Origin: Enoplolaimus lenunculus
Taxonomy: Eukaryota; Nematoda; Enoplea; Enoplida; Thoracostomopsidae
Reading direction: 5' to 3'
DNA: 64,000 nt
NCBI GenBank assembly: GCA_030248215.1
Contig: JASANG010000356.1
Location: 124,001 to 188,000, forward strand
Part shown: positions 33,611 through 46,684 of the stretch, piece after piece
Position numbering within the stretch: position 1 is the stretch's first letter
How the letters are laid out: every line of letters begins with the position of its first letter
Made by a program: the position numbers and the translations under genes
Notes under the pieces: generated by a model
Database searches by the model: none
The model's input: only the letters and a program-made list of their open reading frames with translations
What the model was told of the DNA's origin: nothing

Positions 33611-35057
33611 CTCCTTATACTTGATTCATTAATAATTTCAAAGCTGAATGATATCATTGTGAACACATCCGCTTGACGAAATATGAAAAACGCTTTCAAA
33701 ACATAAAATTGCTGTATTTAAGTGCTTTGAGTACATGGTTTACAATACTGATGCTTGTAACACATTCGTTGACATATATGATGAACGATAAATTCCGACG
33801 CTAAAGGGGGTTGTGTGTGGCGTAGGGGAGGGCTATTCGTTTAAAGATTTGTAGCTTGTAAAGGCCTGAACTTCGTGACCCGATCCTATTTAAGTTGACA
33901 AGCTGGATTTAATCGTTTCAAAATCAAGTAAGTCCCCATTTTCATTTTAATTGGAAGTTGATAAAAATTTTAAACACTCATAACGGCCTTTCATACAAAC
34001 AACTGCCAAAAATTCCCTTGTCGAATCGACTGGAAAACGTAATAATTTTCAAGTCGGAATACAGAACTAAATTCTATTTCCTTTTTCTACTATTAATCAC
34101 CGCAAACAAACAACTTACTATTGGTTTCATTATACCTCACAATTTAACGGTCAAGATCTAAACAACAGGGTTTACAGGAAAGGATATACATAATGAGGCA
34201 TTCAAAGAATGCTATAATCCGACATCGATAGAGGGACGCAAGGTTGTCATTTTGACAATCTTGAAGGTTAAGGGGTCGAAAAAAAATTTCTCACTCGCTA
34301 CGCTAACCTGCAAAAATTGGCCTTTACCAACGGCACTTTCAGGTCCGTTGTAAGCTCAATATTCTTGGATAAAACTATTTCAGGCGGATCTTGCGAAAAG
34401 TTCACACGGCTTACAAGACGAGTTAAAATATTTTACGGTGGATTAAACCCCTTCCTCTTCTGAGGCCCCAGTAGCTGCGGCTCGTTCACGAAACGAAATG
34501 CTAGCAACTTTAGTGAGATTGTACAACAAACATACGTAGTCGCAATCTCAAAAAGGAAATCCTAAACGTGTCTTATGGTATAGTTGCTAGAAAACCTAAA
34601 TATATCAATCATGAAATAAACAATTTTAAGAAATAGTTTCGTTTCTAGGAGAAATCTTGCTATAAAAGTTTAGTTGTGCTTAGGTCAACGTTGAATTGAA
34701 TGCAACCGAGAAATTTGTGCTTCGACTGAGGTCAGAACAGAATTAAAGTACATAATTGGGTAGGAAAATTTATAAACAGAAAGCTAATGCTGAAAAGACA
34801 ATGTTGTTTGCGTACAGTTTCTAGTTGAAATGGTATAAATTGAGGTAAAACTTGAAATACATTGCAGTTTTGCGTTGAGCAGAAATGTCGTGTAAAAACT
34901 GTAAAGAAATATTGAAACAGCCTGTTCAACTTGACTGGTTATTCAACAAAACCATAGTGCTTTATTTGGCAGAACAATGATTATTGGCATTTTAAGTTTA
35001 GCGAACCTGATTTTGTTTTAAATTTTCAGCCAATGTAGTGATAAAGCCGTCACCATA
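33611..35057. other. Intergenic DNA without recognisable features
   Basis: AT-rich. No feature I can support. Confidence 0.45.
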
Positions 35058-35165
35058 CACTGCAAAAAATGGCTAGTCAAATTGACGCTCTCCGAAATAG
35101 GCTCTACGGGACTACACAAACTGAGTCAATTTTGACTTTGCCTGAGTCAAACGTGAGTGGGTACA
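35058..35165. mobile_element. Family E MITE, left half
   Basis: CACTGCAAAAAATGGCTAGT preceded by TA, then GGGACTACACAAACTGAGTC as in the complete copy at 40268-40477. The right half is missing. Confidence 0.7.
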
Positions 35166-35242
35166 GCAATTTCATCGATATGTGGCCTGTCACAAACCAA
35201 AACATGGCTGCATCCATATGTAAGAGTGACGTAAATAATTTG

Positions 35243-35450
35243 GGTCCATGTAAAGATCAGGGGCGGAACGTTTTTCTGTGGGACTAGAACAGAGTACGCT
35301 TAAGCTTTAGACTAGTTTTTTGGTTGGCTAAGGCTTAGGCTTGGGTTTAGGAATAAACTCATTCTTACGCTTTAGGCTTAGGCTTAAACTTTGGCTTAAG
35401 TTTAGGAATATGTTTATAATACTGTTCCGCCCCTGTTCTTTACATTGGCC
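35243..35450. mobile_element. Family C hAT-type MITE with 7/8 TSD
   Basis: Starts GGTCCATGTAAAGATCAGGG and ends CTGTTCTTTACATTGGCC. The flanks ATAATTTG and ACAATTTG differ at one base. The 208-bp copy is close to the family consensus and is a good reference copy. Confidence 0.88.
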
Positions 35451-36523
35451 ACAATTTGAAACGCGAAAAATTGCTAAAATTTATCAACAAATCAAATTTA
35501 ATTGGTGTCAAAAAATAAATCTGTTCATTTCAACAGTTCTCCAACTTAACAGCTACTGCGTTTCAAAAAATAGAACTACAAACAAACTACAAAATACCGG
35601 ATCTGTGTGAAAAGTGATTTTAAAATGCTTTTAGGACTAAAAACACACACACACAATCAGACACTACTTTATAAAATAGTAGAGTTGATCGGAGAAAGCT
35701 TTAATCAAATTAAGTTGTTAGCAAATTGCAAATTCTGCAAAATGTCTATAATAATACATTTTTTGACATTCTCAGCATTAGCCCGAGCACTAGTAGTTCT
35801 GTTCTATAACGCTATATAAGTGTGCAACTTTTAAAAGTCTTGTATCAGTTTGGTTTGCTGTGCTCAGGGCCAGATGGTCGCGCCATGCACACAATGCTAA
35901 TTCAGCGGTTAGGGGTAGAGACATTCATTGCCTTACCGCTAACGATTTGAAAAATTCTATGACAAAAGCCAATAGCCAAATTTTTGATGCTGGTGCCCAC
36001 GAATCGAAATTTCTGACAACGCTGCCGGTGGAAGCTTGATCCAAAAATTAAGTAAAATAACAAAAGTATGTGTTTTTGTTTAATTTTAGTCCTAATCAGT
36101 ACTTATTCAAAAGTATCAATTTTGAAAATAAACTAAATTTGAATTCGAGTTGAGCACAGGTGTTTCATGTAGGGTTCCCGCAGATAAATCTCATATCTGT
36201 GCGGCCTGTTTTTCCGAAATGAAATTGCTAAAAAGTCTTTTTCTATTTGAAAATGCTAATTTAGGCTGTTGCACAATTGCTATAATCTGCTTTTGGAATT
36301 TAGAAACTGAGCAGAACCGAGTGTTTGTTATGTGCTAAATGAAATATTACCCGTTCGCCTTTGTACGACGGTTAATATTGCTGGTAGCGTTAAATTTCTA
36401 GCATGTGATGCTATTTTTTATTTTTCTCATGCGTAATCCGTGTCGTGACAACTTGCGGTTTAGTCTGGTAGCAATATTTGCAAAAAATGCAATAAAGATT
36501 GCAAGAAAAATTTCTAACTTGAA

Positions 36524-36710
36524 CAGGCCAATATAAATAACAGTGCCGTAACAGTAGTATAAGCGTATTCTTAAGCCTTAGCCTAAACGTAAGTGTAAGA
36601 ATGAGCTTATACCTACACCTAAGCCTATACAAAAAATTAGTCTTATGCTTAAGCTTAATCTATTGCAGTCCCACAGAAAAACGTTTCGCCCCTGATGTTT
36701 ACAGCGTCCC
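36524..36710. mobile_element. Family C MITE
   Basis: Inverse orientation: GGCCAATATAAATAACAGTG, then AAGCCTTAGCC core, then CAGTCCCACAGAAAAACG and CGCCCCTGATGTTTACA. No TSD. Confidence 0.75.
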
Positions 36711-37609
36711 TTGTACTTGTACATGACAGGTGCACACAAGATTGTGATATAGTCGAATCCCCAAGCTAATGGTAATTATACTTACGTCTTGATGCTGTAA
36801 GAACGAACTCATGAGATTAACAATATCAGGCGAAATCCAGCGGTTTTTGTACGCATCTCCCAATCTTTGAAGTAAAGTATTAAGGCTTAGGCTTAGAAAA
36901 CTCTTAGGCTTCATATGCTTGGGTACGATTTTTCTTCACCTAACCTTCAGGTTAAGATTAGGCCTGTGGGAGGACAAGTTTCCAAAAAAGAACCAATACT
37001 GCTTACAACTTGCGACTTTGTTATAACTTAGGTAAACCTAGATTAGCATTTCCGCCACATCTAATTCAGCGTCATTATGCTTACATAACCATAAGACGAG
37101 GAGTAGCAAGCTTTAAAAGTAAAAAAAACTAGAATTTTAAGTGCAATTTCATAGCAATAAACACTGTTTTCTGTTGAGAAACGAAAAACAGAAAAATGAA
37201 ACGAAGCAAACATAAATCGCATCAATCCAAGGTTGTCTAGTACCGATTGTAATCCACACGGAAGTTCATATTAATGTTTGAATTGCTTTTACAAACGATT
37301 TAAAAATTACCTTTCAACTCAAACATTTGACAAGTAATTGCTTTTATTGTCGTGGTCATTAATTTTCACCATTTTCAAACAAATTCATTGATAAAATTTA
37401 GAAATAGTACAACTACGAAAACGAATGAAAGACATGAGTTACGTGAAATAAACATAAGAATTGGAATATGCATGAGTGAATACAAGGTATTTTGAACATC
37501 AGCAACTGATAACATCAGATATCAACGCTCGAACCGGAATGCGACGGTCGCTGCCCCATCGGCCAAACTTTACCTCTGCATTGAAAATATTTCCCGTTTT
37601 AGGGGAAGA

Positions 37610-37770
37610 TGGCCAATGTTTAAAACAGGACCGTAACAGTAGTATTAGCATATTCCTAAACGTAATCATAAGCGTAAAAAGTGAGCTTATCGATAAGCCT
37701 AAGCAAAAAATTAGTCTAAAGTTTAAGCTTACCCTATTGAGTACGGCAGAACAACCTTTCGTTCCTCAAA
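37610..37770. mobile_element. Family C MITE, right end worn
   Basis: TGGCCAATGTTTAAAACAGG and CCGTAACAGTAGTATTAGC at the left, the AAGCCTAAGC core, and TAAGCTTACCCTATTGAG near the right. Confidence 0.65.
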
Positions 37771-37910
37771 AACGTTAAACCTTTTAACATTGTAGAACGC
37801 GTAGAGTTCTGGGTCGAATTGTCTTACCAGGACAATCTGACTTGATCATACTTTAATATAGTTTTTTTGCCAAACAAAAATACTAAGTACTAGAGGTGTT
37901 TTAAAAACTT

Positions 37911-38107
37911 TTGTCTATGTAAAGATGAGAGCCGTCACAGTACCTAGTTTAAGCGTATTCCTAAACCTAAGCCAAAGCCTAGGTTCAAGAATGAGCTAAT
38001 AATACCTAAGTCTAAGCCTAAGCCTAAGCAAAAAATTTAGCCTAACGCTTAAGCTTACTCTATCGGAGTCCCACAGAAAAACAATCGACCCCTGATCGTT
38101 GCATGGG
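37911..38107. mobile_element. Family C MITE
   Basis: GTCTATGTAAAGATGAGAGC on the left, AAGCCTAAGCCTAAGC core, and CCCCTGATCGTTGCATGGGC on the right. No TSD. Confidence 0.7.
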
Positions 38108-39743
38108 CCTGAAATTTGACATATCATACGCATAACGTTTGTTTTTACCTATAAATTCAGTGAAAATCGTCCATTCCTTTCTGAGTACTTGAGTAATACT
38201 ATATTCTGCACGCTTCTGTTGTACTGCTCAGACACATTAAGGGTAAAATTTATGAATGAATTTGAACGCTAAATTAAAATCTACAACGAATACGACAGAA
38301 ACCGTTTGAATGAACGTAAAATTGTTTAGTCCTACTTGAATGAACGTAGTAATCTTGTTGTACAAACGCAATGCACTTCTCAATTGGTATGTACAATGGG
38401 GGTTAAAGGTGGGAGGGGTTTCGGATCTAAAGTAATGTCAATAATATTTTCTTGCAACTTAAGCATCTATACGTGCAAATTTTAACCTGACATTTTTCAG
38501 GTCTCTCAATGCTTTTTACAAAGAATTATGGCCCTGTTTGAATGCATACGTAAGCCAGCAATTAGTACAGCGAGGCTTCATATGGTAAGACTCCCATTTT
38601 TACAAATTACAATAATTACAATTTGCTTTCTGGGCGCATTTCGTGCGCGATATTTCTTCAACTTTTATAAACTATACTCCTGAGCGTCTCTCAACTGTAT
38701 CCGTTTTGTATCAGCTGCGGCGTACTGCACCCTTTCTATACGAACTCAACATTATCAAGTACTACGAGAAGTTCTGTTTGTTTCATTCAAAAGAAACCGG
38801 ATTCTGTATACAGTGATTTGCAATCATCCCAATGGCTTGGACGCATTCAAGAAAATTATAAAAAAGTACTCAAAAATGGCATTTTTACAGGCTATAGAAT
38901 GACATGCAGAGTTTATATGATATACTCGTTTACTACGCACGGTTGAAAAAACATTTTAGACGTGGTTATTCTCGTTCAAAATGAAATCCTAACTACGCCC
39001 CTGGCCAATATCACCAGAATCAATAAGATTTTAATATCAACAATTTGGCTTAAAATGCAACGGCGTCAACAAATGGTATTTTATAAACTGATACTGACAA
39101 TTTACCGGAACTTAATCCGCTTAATCGGTATATTTATTACGCTGTTGCCTTGATTGAAACTGTATAGAAATAAGTATGAAAGTGTTTAAAATTCTATTAC
39201 ACTGCCGTTCACTGAAATTTATGTAAACTATTCTTCAAAATTGAACCACGGGTAACTAAGTGTAATTGAAAAAAATGGCTTTTGTACGCCTTTCCATACT
39301 GTTACACTTTGACCTAACTTGGACTCAGGATTAACCTTTAGATTTTAGGCATTTGCTTTTTAGGCTTAGGAATGATTCTTAGAACTTTGACTTAATAGAC
39401 TTTAAGCTCTGGCGTCGACTAAAGCTTAGGTATAAGCGTGAAGTTGTGTGGAAATAGTACAAGAACCTGAAAAGTTGTCGATACTGAGGTATACAAATAA
39501 AGTTGCTATCACTTTGAAGTCACTAATTTTGAAAAATTTATTTATTTTAAAATTTTAATATTTATAAACAACTTCAAAATGGATCGATGTCACGCAATGA
39601 AAAAAACAACTGACTTTACACGTTTAGCTTTACTTTTGCTTTAGTTTCATTGAAAATTTAAACTTTTTGAAATTTGATCTACAGATGTGAAACTTCAACG
39701 GACGGCGGACACCAGAGTATTTTTGTTTCAATAATGACGTTTC
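38108..39743. other. Intergenic DNA without genes
   Basis: Contains isolated TTAGGC-like words at 39355-39430 without element termini. Nothing else is supported. Confidence 0.45.
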
Positions 39744-39751
39744 GAAATTGG

Positions 39752-39932
39752 GGTCCATGTACAGACCAGGAGCGCAACATTTTTCGGCGAAACTGCAATA
39801 GAGTAAGCTTAAGCTTTAAACTAATTTTTGGTTTTGCCTAATAGGCTTAGATATAAGCTCAATCCATACGCTCAGGCATAGACTTAGGAATATGCTTATA
39901 CTAATGTTACATTCCTGTTCTATACAATGGCA
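39752..39932. mobile_element. Family C MITE with 6/8 TSD
   Basis: GGTCCATGTACAGACCAGGA to CTATACAATGGCA. The flanks GAAATTGG and CAAATTGA agree at six of eight bases. Confidence 0.75.
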
Positions 39933-40267
39933 CAAATTGAAAGAAATGTATACAACAATTTTATTGTTAACAAGAGTTAAGACGCGTCTGCGCGTAATGA
40001 GCCAATTGTAGGAGTTAAATGCCGAAATTTGTGTTAACTTCCACAAAAACGTGCGCATACCATTTCACAAGTTTTCGCGTTGCTGCCATGTACAAATTGG
40101 AAAAATTTCGCTGTATAAATTAGAGGATAATTCAAATATTTAGCTTTTTAAGTAATTTAGTCAAAAGTTTCATTCGAAATTAGTTTTACAGCAAATTTAA
40201 CAAATTACCTTTAAATCCATTGCGGAAAATGTTTATAGATAAGTACACATATATCAGTTAGTGCATG

Positions 40268-40477
40268 CATTGCAAAAAATGGTGAGTCAAATTGACTCTC
40301 ACCGAAATAGACTTTTCGGGACTACACAAACTGAGTCAAATTCGACTCCGTCAGAGTAAAACGTGCGACTCAGTGAGTCGAATGTGACTCTGGTGAAGTC
40401 GAATTTTGACTCAATTTGTGTAGTCCCGAAAAGCCTATTTCGGTGAGAGTCAATTTGACGCACCATTTTTTGCAGTG
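40268..40477. mobile_element. Family E MITE, complete palindromic copy
   Basis: Left CATTGCAAAAAATGGTGAGT, right CACCATTTTTTGCAGTG. The two halves are nearly perfect reverse complements for about 80 bp each (ACTACACAAACTGAGTC and its inverse). The right side is followed by TA. The left TA is not preserved. Confidence 0.85.
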
Positions 40478-41644
40478 TACCTACGCGGGCGCAGCAGCAG
40501 TTCCAAAACGGGAAATGCCACATGCACTTGTGTGAAATATATACTGGTAGAAGATACCTTATAAGCGAAGCGAGCAAGAAGCCAAATGCAATTTTATTAA
40601 CTTAGGAATTTGCTATTGTTTTTAGAAAATTTTACATTATGTTGAGCACAATTTTTTGACACCAAAAATGAGCCATGACCGCTTCCCTCATCATACTACT
40701 GCACTACTGCATGAATATATTTATATATGTATATATGTATAAATAATTATATTTAATACATGACTATATTTGAAGTCTAGGCAAATTTAATAAGTGGACA
40801 ATGGTCAAATTACACTTTTGTCGCAATCGACATATGCGCGTGGACACAACTCAAGTAGGTTGTGTCTACAAGCGTATGCGATGTTCGGATAATAAAAGCC
40901 AATTTGCGTAGCAACTGAGGAAACTTGATTATGACGAGAATCGTGAGCGTGTAATATGCTTACAACAAGAGGCAGATTTGCAAGGCGGGGGGGGGCGGGG
41001 GAGTGCCCCCTATCAATATTATTTTTAAATAAAATAGTTGTGACGCGAAAACGGAGTTTGGCTTCTCGATTGTCGCTCCGGTCTCAAGGACTTTTCACCG
41101 CATTCATTACGTGCCCTCTTGAAACATTTCTGGATCCGCCACTGTTTACGAGACACGACAGCGGGCCGGAAATACGATATCAGCTTGTTAATATTATACT
41201 GTTATCATTGATACAAGTATGATGGTGTGCAGAATGAATGGTTCAAGCAGAATCGGTCTTTGCACCACCTAAATATTAAATAAGGCCATCGAAACCATGC
41301 AAAACTGAAAATTTGCCTTGGAACAAATTTTCATGAGAACGCTTTTGGCAATTACCCCTACAGTTATCGACGCCATTGTTGATGTAGCTGACAAAAATCT
41401 TCAATCTTACGAGCCAAAGCCATCATTACGATTATTCATTCCATAAGTTTATATAGATTGTAGTTTTGAGGCAATTTCAAATGAAAATATTTATTCGATA
41501 CGCATGGAAAGAGGAGTGCCTCGAGTTTTTATGCAGACATGATGCCATATATATTTATCCAGGTTATCATGGGCATTTAAATAAAGTCTAGCATGTTAAC
41601 TACTGCCCAAATTCAGAGAAGAATCAAGGGAAAAGGCTCTGCAG
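40478..41644. other. Intergenic DNA
   Basis: A G-rich run (40986-41001) and a solo hAT-like terminus (CTGGATCCGCCACTG, 41133-41147) are the only features I can name. Confidence 0.4.
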
Positions 41645-41770
41645 CCCTGTAAACTTTTTGGTTCCCCTAGAAAATTTTAATCTCTGCTAATAAGTCATCA
41701 AACAGCCTTGTATGGCGTTCCTGAAAAGTGTTTAGCGTCCCATATCAAGATAAGCTAGCTACAGGCCAGG
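41645..41770. mobile_element. Family B MITE, degenerate
   Basis: CCTAGAAAATTTTAATCTCT, CCTTGTATGGCGTTCCTGAA and AGCTAGCTACAGGCCAGG keep the family-B order. The left end is worn. Confidence 0.6.
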
Positions 41771-42213
41771 TTAACTAGGGCAAGTCATATGGTTATGGTG
41801 TTCGCAGGAAGTCTCAGACACACTGCACAATAGTCATGTATAAATTTATGTGGAAAAATTTTAATTTATTCCTCGTGTATCGGGGGAAGTCCTAACACAC
41901 TAGCTACGGTATTAACAGAAATTAACCTTGCATTACCTTAAAGTAGCTAACGACTATGATATCACAAGACCCACACACCAATTTATGTGTATACCCGTAC
42001 GTTACTTTATTGTGATTCGCCTCAAAAATGAGTTGCCTAAAATAAGTAATTACATTACTACGCTTCAAAAGGATTAAGGCTAATTTCTCAGGCAAAGGTA
42101 GTCGCTTCAAAAATCAACAGTCCTTAGACGGCCTTTACGGTAAATCTGGACTTCAAATTTTCGATCTATAAACTGGTACGAAATTTTCAATTCGTTTGGG
42201 CTTTGATAAATGG

Positions 42214-42417
42214 GTCGATGTAATCGGCAGGGACGGAACGTTTTTCTGCCGCGACTGCAATGTGTAAGCTTTAAGTTATAGACTAATTCTTTTGCTTTAG
42301 GCTGAGGCTTAGGTATAAGCTTATTCCTACGCCTAGGCTTAGGCCAAGGTTTAGGCGAAGACTTTATGCTTAGGAATATGCTTATACTACTGCAACGGCC
42401 CTGTTCAACACATTGGT
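42214..42417. mobile_element. Family C MITE
   Basis: GGGTCGATGTAATCGGCAGG to CTGTTCAACACATTGG. The core has GGCTTAGGCCAAGG and GCTTAGGAATATGC. No TSD. Confidence 0.75.
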
Positions 42418-43717
42418 GTATTAATGTAAATTACTGAACTAGGACAATTCAGTTGAGTCAAAAATTTTGTTTTAAAATAAAATTTACTTTTTCGAGCCAC
42501 CGCTCGGCTCATCATTAGCTCCTGGTAAGGAGCCTAGTCACTACCTGGCTTTAGGAAATTTTTACGTTATGTACCGCTAAAATCCCGAAAGTGGTTCCAT
42601 GTCCTGTAAAAGTGCATTTTTGTGTGTTTCCAAAAACTTTGGTATACATCCTATTGCAACGTTTGTGGACCACTGTTCCCGGTTTATCTTAAAAAATTCT
42701 TTACAGAATTATTGTTCCACAAGATTCTTCGTCTATATTTCAAATCCAAAGTCACGGCGGGGGTGCAAAATTAGTAACCGATACCTCAAAAAGTAACCTA
42801 ATTATTCCAAGTGAACCGGTAATAAAATACAGACAGACATCGTACCACGGTGTGCTTGACTTGATTGAAGACACAGGTTTGACCTGTATTCTGATGTCGG
42901 CTTTCGTCAGAAATACAAAAAAATTAAAGGAATGATAATGAGATAACCACGATCAAGAAAAAACTTCGAACCCAATCCAAAGTTTTTTCAATTTTAGAGG
43001 CGTAATAATAGGTGTACAAATAACTGTTCGAACAAATTAAGTAAAAAATTTAGCACAGATTCTTTTGTATTTGAAGCAGAAAAATTTTACGTCTATCAAT
43101 CATATAAGCTACTTTGGTAGTTAGAAATGAGATGCAAAATTTTCAGCTTTCACAGGTATTAATAGTGACCCTGGTAACAAAACGCCGTACTCGTCAAAGG
43201 TGAAATACCTTCCCGCTTATAGGCGTCTGCCTGACAGTTAAAGCTTGAGTTTCGCCATCGTCTTAGGAATTATTACACGCAATTAAGCACAAGTTTTTGA
43301 AAATATCAGATTAATTGGAAGTAAACGCTCAAAATATTTTCTGCACTTTGCAAGCACTTCGCTATGTACATGCCAAAACCTCGTTATTTAAATATACAGC
43401 TTTATTTCTACATCTCAGTCACCTTAATAATGTCATTCTCCCACGCTATGCTTGACCACCACATGTTTAGCTCATCAAAATAACGACATTTTCAACGAGA
43501 ACCGCAACATCCTTTACCATCATAAGTTACTGTTTCAATAGCTCACTCATGTATGCAAATTGTGCAAATTTTGCGCCAATTTTATTAGCTATGTAGTTAT
43601 GTGGGAGTTATAAATTGACTTTAGCTATATAACGAACAGAGTGGAGTTATTGAATGATTTTGGCTAAACTGACCGAAACCAATGACCACGTGGACAGCAT
43701 TTTGTCCGCGTTTACAC
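42418..43717. other. Intergenic DNA without recognisable features
   Basis: AT-rich. No supported feature. Confidence 0.45.
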
Positions 43718-43881
43718 GCCTGTAGCCAACTCAAAATGATAGAAGGGACAGAAACTTAGGAGCAGCATAAGCATACGATGATTTTACATGACTTGCAGGG
43801 TGAGTAAAAAAATTTTGTATTGTAAACCATAATTTTTTTCTTAGGGTTAAACCCCATCTTAGTGCCCTCTGGCTACGGACC
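43718..43881. mobile_element. Family B MITE
   Basis: CGCCTGTAGCCAACTC on the left and CCTCTGGCTACGGACCCG on the right. The core is diverged (GATTTTACATGACTTGCAGG). Confidence 0.65.
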
Positions 43882-44151
43882 CGAGCGTGTAAGGCTAATA
43901 CGACGAGGTTTTCGGTTGACTGGACAATAACAAAAGACTTTTGTGTGATGATAGAAATGAAAAGGAGTCGTGTTGTGTGGGTGAGACCTCTAATCAAATG
44001 CTTGGAACGAAGCACTAAATTGATTTTGATGGTGCTAGGCGTGGGAGTTTCCATATGTCATTAAAATACATTCTAACTTAGACTTACAAATATTCGGACA
44101 TTAAAACCAAACATTATTTTGATGCAGGGCTATTTAAAGGTTGTCCAATTG

Positions 44152-44270
44152 GCCCATGTAAAATGAGGATCGGAACGTTCTTGTGTGCGACTGCAAAAAA
44201 GTAAACTTAAGTTTTAGACTGATTTTTTGCTTAGTCTTATGCTTAGGCTTAGGCATAAGCTTATTTGATG
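44152..44270. mobile_element. Family C MITE, left half
   Basis: GGCCCATGTAAAATGAGGAT, then TTTTGCTTAGTC and GCTTAGGCTTAGGC, then lost. Confidence 0.65.
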
Positions 44271-44486
44271 TGAGTAGCCAAATACAAATAAAGACGGAGT
44301 TGCATTGAAAACTAGAAGGTTCAGTGGAACCTATTTATAACCCGAAACATAAGCGTAACAAAACAGAAAGTAAGTTCATATTTAACCCACAGGAACGATC
44401 AAATCCTTCGTGTCTTCTCCTCGTCGACCGTTTTACTTCAGCTAATAATTAAACATTAGCGTAACAAAACTGAAAATGAGCACGTA

Positions 44487-44935
44487 CTGTATTGACCCGA
44501 ATAAGAGGGGGGGTCGACTGATATTTATTTGGCCTCTCCAGAGGGTACCCCCCTTGTTATTCGGTTACGGACTGTTATTTATTTTTAATCCAAGCTCCGC
44601 CGCCCTTCGTTGCTGATATATATCCGGTACTGCAACTATCCGTTGAATTAAACGTATATTTTTCTCGTTTCAATAGTTTGAGCGATAATAAAAGGTTATA
44701 CTTAGGAATGTACTTTGAAAATTTCAGTACGCTTTAAAGTTTCGAACTCAAATTATTTGGTCCTGGAGTCATTTATGTGCTACAATTAGGGTTAACTGAC
44801 ATTTATGGACTCTAATTAGGGTTTAGGGACTCTATCCGCTTACGGACTCTTATTAGGGATACGGACTCCTATTGATTCAGAACCAAAATGGGGACCCTCC
44901 CTCTTATTACCCCCCTCTTATTCGGGTCAATACAG
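44487..44935. mobile_element. Family D MITE, complete, TA-flanked
   Basis: CTGTATTGACCCGAATAAG and its inverse CTTATTCGGGTCAATACAG are perfect terminal repeats. TA lies at 44485-44486 and 44936-44937. 449 bp, best reference copy. The right half is built of repeated GGACTC phrases (GACTCTAATTAGGG, GGACTCTTATTAGGG, GGACTCCTATTGATT). Confidence 0.88.
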
Positions 44936-44994
44936 TAGCCAGTATCGGTAGGTTTTCGGCCAAGAAGACGAGCAAAGAATCAGAACACATAGTT

Positions 44995-45072
44995 ATTCTA
45001 ACGCTTAGGCTTACAATTTAGGCTTAGGAATATGCTTATACTACTGTTGTGGCCTTGTTCTATACATTGTCC
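44995..45072. mobile_element. Family C MITE, right half
   Basis: AATTTAGGCTTAGGAATATG, CTACTGTTGTGGCCTTG and CTATACATTGTCC. It lies 60 bp right of a family-D copy. It may be the missing half of the copy at 44152, split by other insertions. Confidence 0.6.
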
Positions 45073-45433
45073 ACCAATTCATGATAGGTTGGGTCGCGTT
45101 GGTTACATCGAACGGTATGGAATCAAGCCGCAGACGATGTGCGGTTAGTGTGAACGACCATTGGAGCTCTGCCGTTTCGTCTGGCCGAAATGAATCATCG
45201 ACAGCTTTAAAACCATTCAAATGTTAATTTGGAAAAATAACTGAGCGTTGACTTTTTGAAATTTCAAACCTACGGATGATTCACTGCTCAAATACCAGAT
45301 AGTTTTGTTTTCATAGCTAAATTTGTCTGCTAGAAGGTTCCACGAATGCGCTGTGTTTACAGGCTTTATAGCAAACATTTTGAAGCTTTTGCTTGTGATC
45401 CTATTTCTCAGTCGTATATAGCGCTTGTTTCAA

Positions 45434-46684
45434 GGGCCCGTATTCTCATATGTGAATACCGCCTATCACCAGTCAGAGATGGGTTCTCAAACTAACAAAC
45501 TCATGTAATTTCGGGTATCAAAATTGGCACAGAACTAGCGCGAATGAAATGCGAGAAATGTGACGAATTTCTAACCACTTCATCTACTGGGTTAAAAGTG
45601 ACTCAACTTAAAAACTACTACGGACGCTTCAGAATCCCGGCAAAAATGCTTGAAAGCCTATAGTCATTTTTGCACTACCGTCTAAATTAAAAGACCATGA
45701 AAATTTAAGTACTTTTAAAAGCGTTCCAAATTGCGTTAAAATCAGGCCGTGGTCTGCTCAACGAGCTAGAGACAGTAAATAAAATCTGAAAAGTCACCTG
45801 TGGTAAGTAAATTTCTAAACGGGGTTACAAGTTTTCTAACGGGGCATAATATTTGTAAAAGACTATCTCCATGAGGTTTTTCCGTCTTTAGGCCTGGTTA
45901 AAATTTGTAATCAGCGATTCGGGCACTCCGCTCGTTACACAATATATTGGCTAATGTGTGATGAATACGTGACTGAATGAAAATGCCGGTCATAGCTCAA
46001 TTTGTCTGATAAACCTGGTGCTGGTCAGTACGTATATATATTTATCATATATATCCGATCAGAGAGACGTGGTACTTTTCATATATATTGCTAACTTTGG
46101 GATATTTCGTAGCGCAAAAATTCATTTACCCTAAGCATAAATGTCACTCATTCGACACGAAATGTGCTAATTATGCAAGTTATAATATAAATATCAAATT
46201 GCGTTCAAATATTAAGATCTATTTTTGGCAAGTCAATTAATTTTGCAATGCACGTTCCCACTCTACGTAAATGTCAAAGGTAACCAATTTTAGGTTCCAT
46301 TTCTGCTCTGAAAACGTATATTTCTACAGCAGCCAGTGATTGGATTGTAGAAATATATATAACCTACGCAAAACTTTCGATATGAGCAATTTTAATGAAA
46401 CAAGCTCATACATAAATCGCGGTATGTAGCTTACCCTGTTTTTTACAGTAAGGAACGTAGAGCGACGCTCTTTGAAACCAAAACGATTGGGTTATTCAAA
46501 CGTTTCTTGTGCACATTGTTACCTTGGGTCATATTATCAAACCTGTATATAGCATTTATAACCAGGTAAGGACAAGTCAAACATCATAATGTCCTGAATT
46601 TGGAACCTCGCCATTGAAGTTTGTTCGAAAACTACAAGACCTGTGATCAACTGGTGATAGGTGCTACACACATTTGAGAATATA
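45434..46684. repeat. Family G ends, possibly one 1.25-kb element
   Basis: The left end reads GGGCCCGTATTCTCATATGT and CGCCTATCACCAGT. The right end reads CAACTGGTGATAGGTGCTAC and CACATTTGAGAATAT. These are inverted repeats of each other. Similar solo ends lie near 25888, 49986 and 52046, and a short version at 57821-58035. The interior has no open frame of note. Confidence 0.45.
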
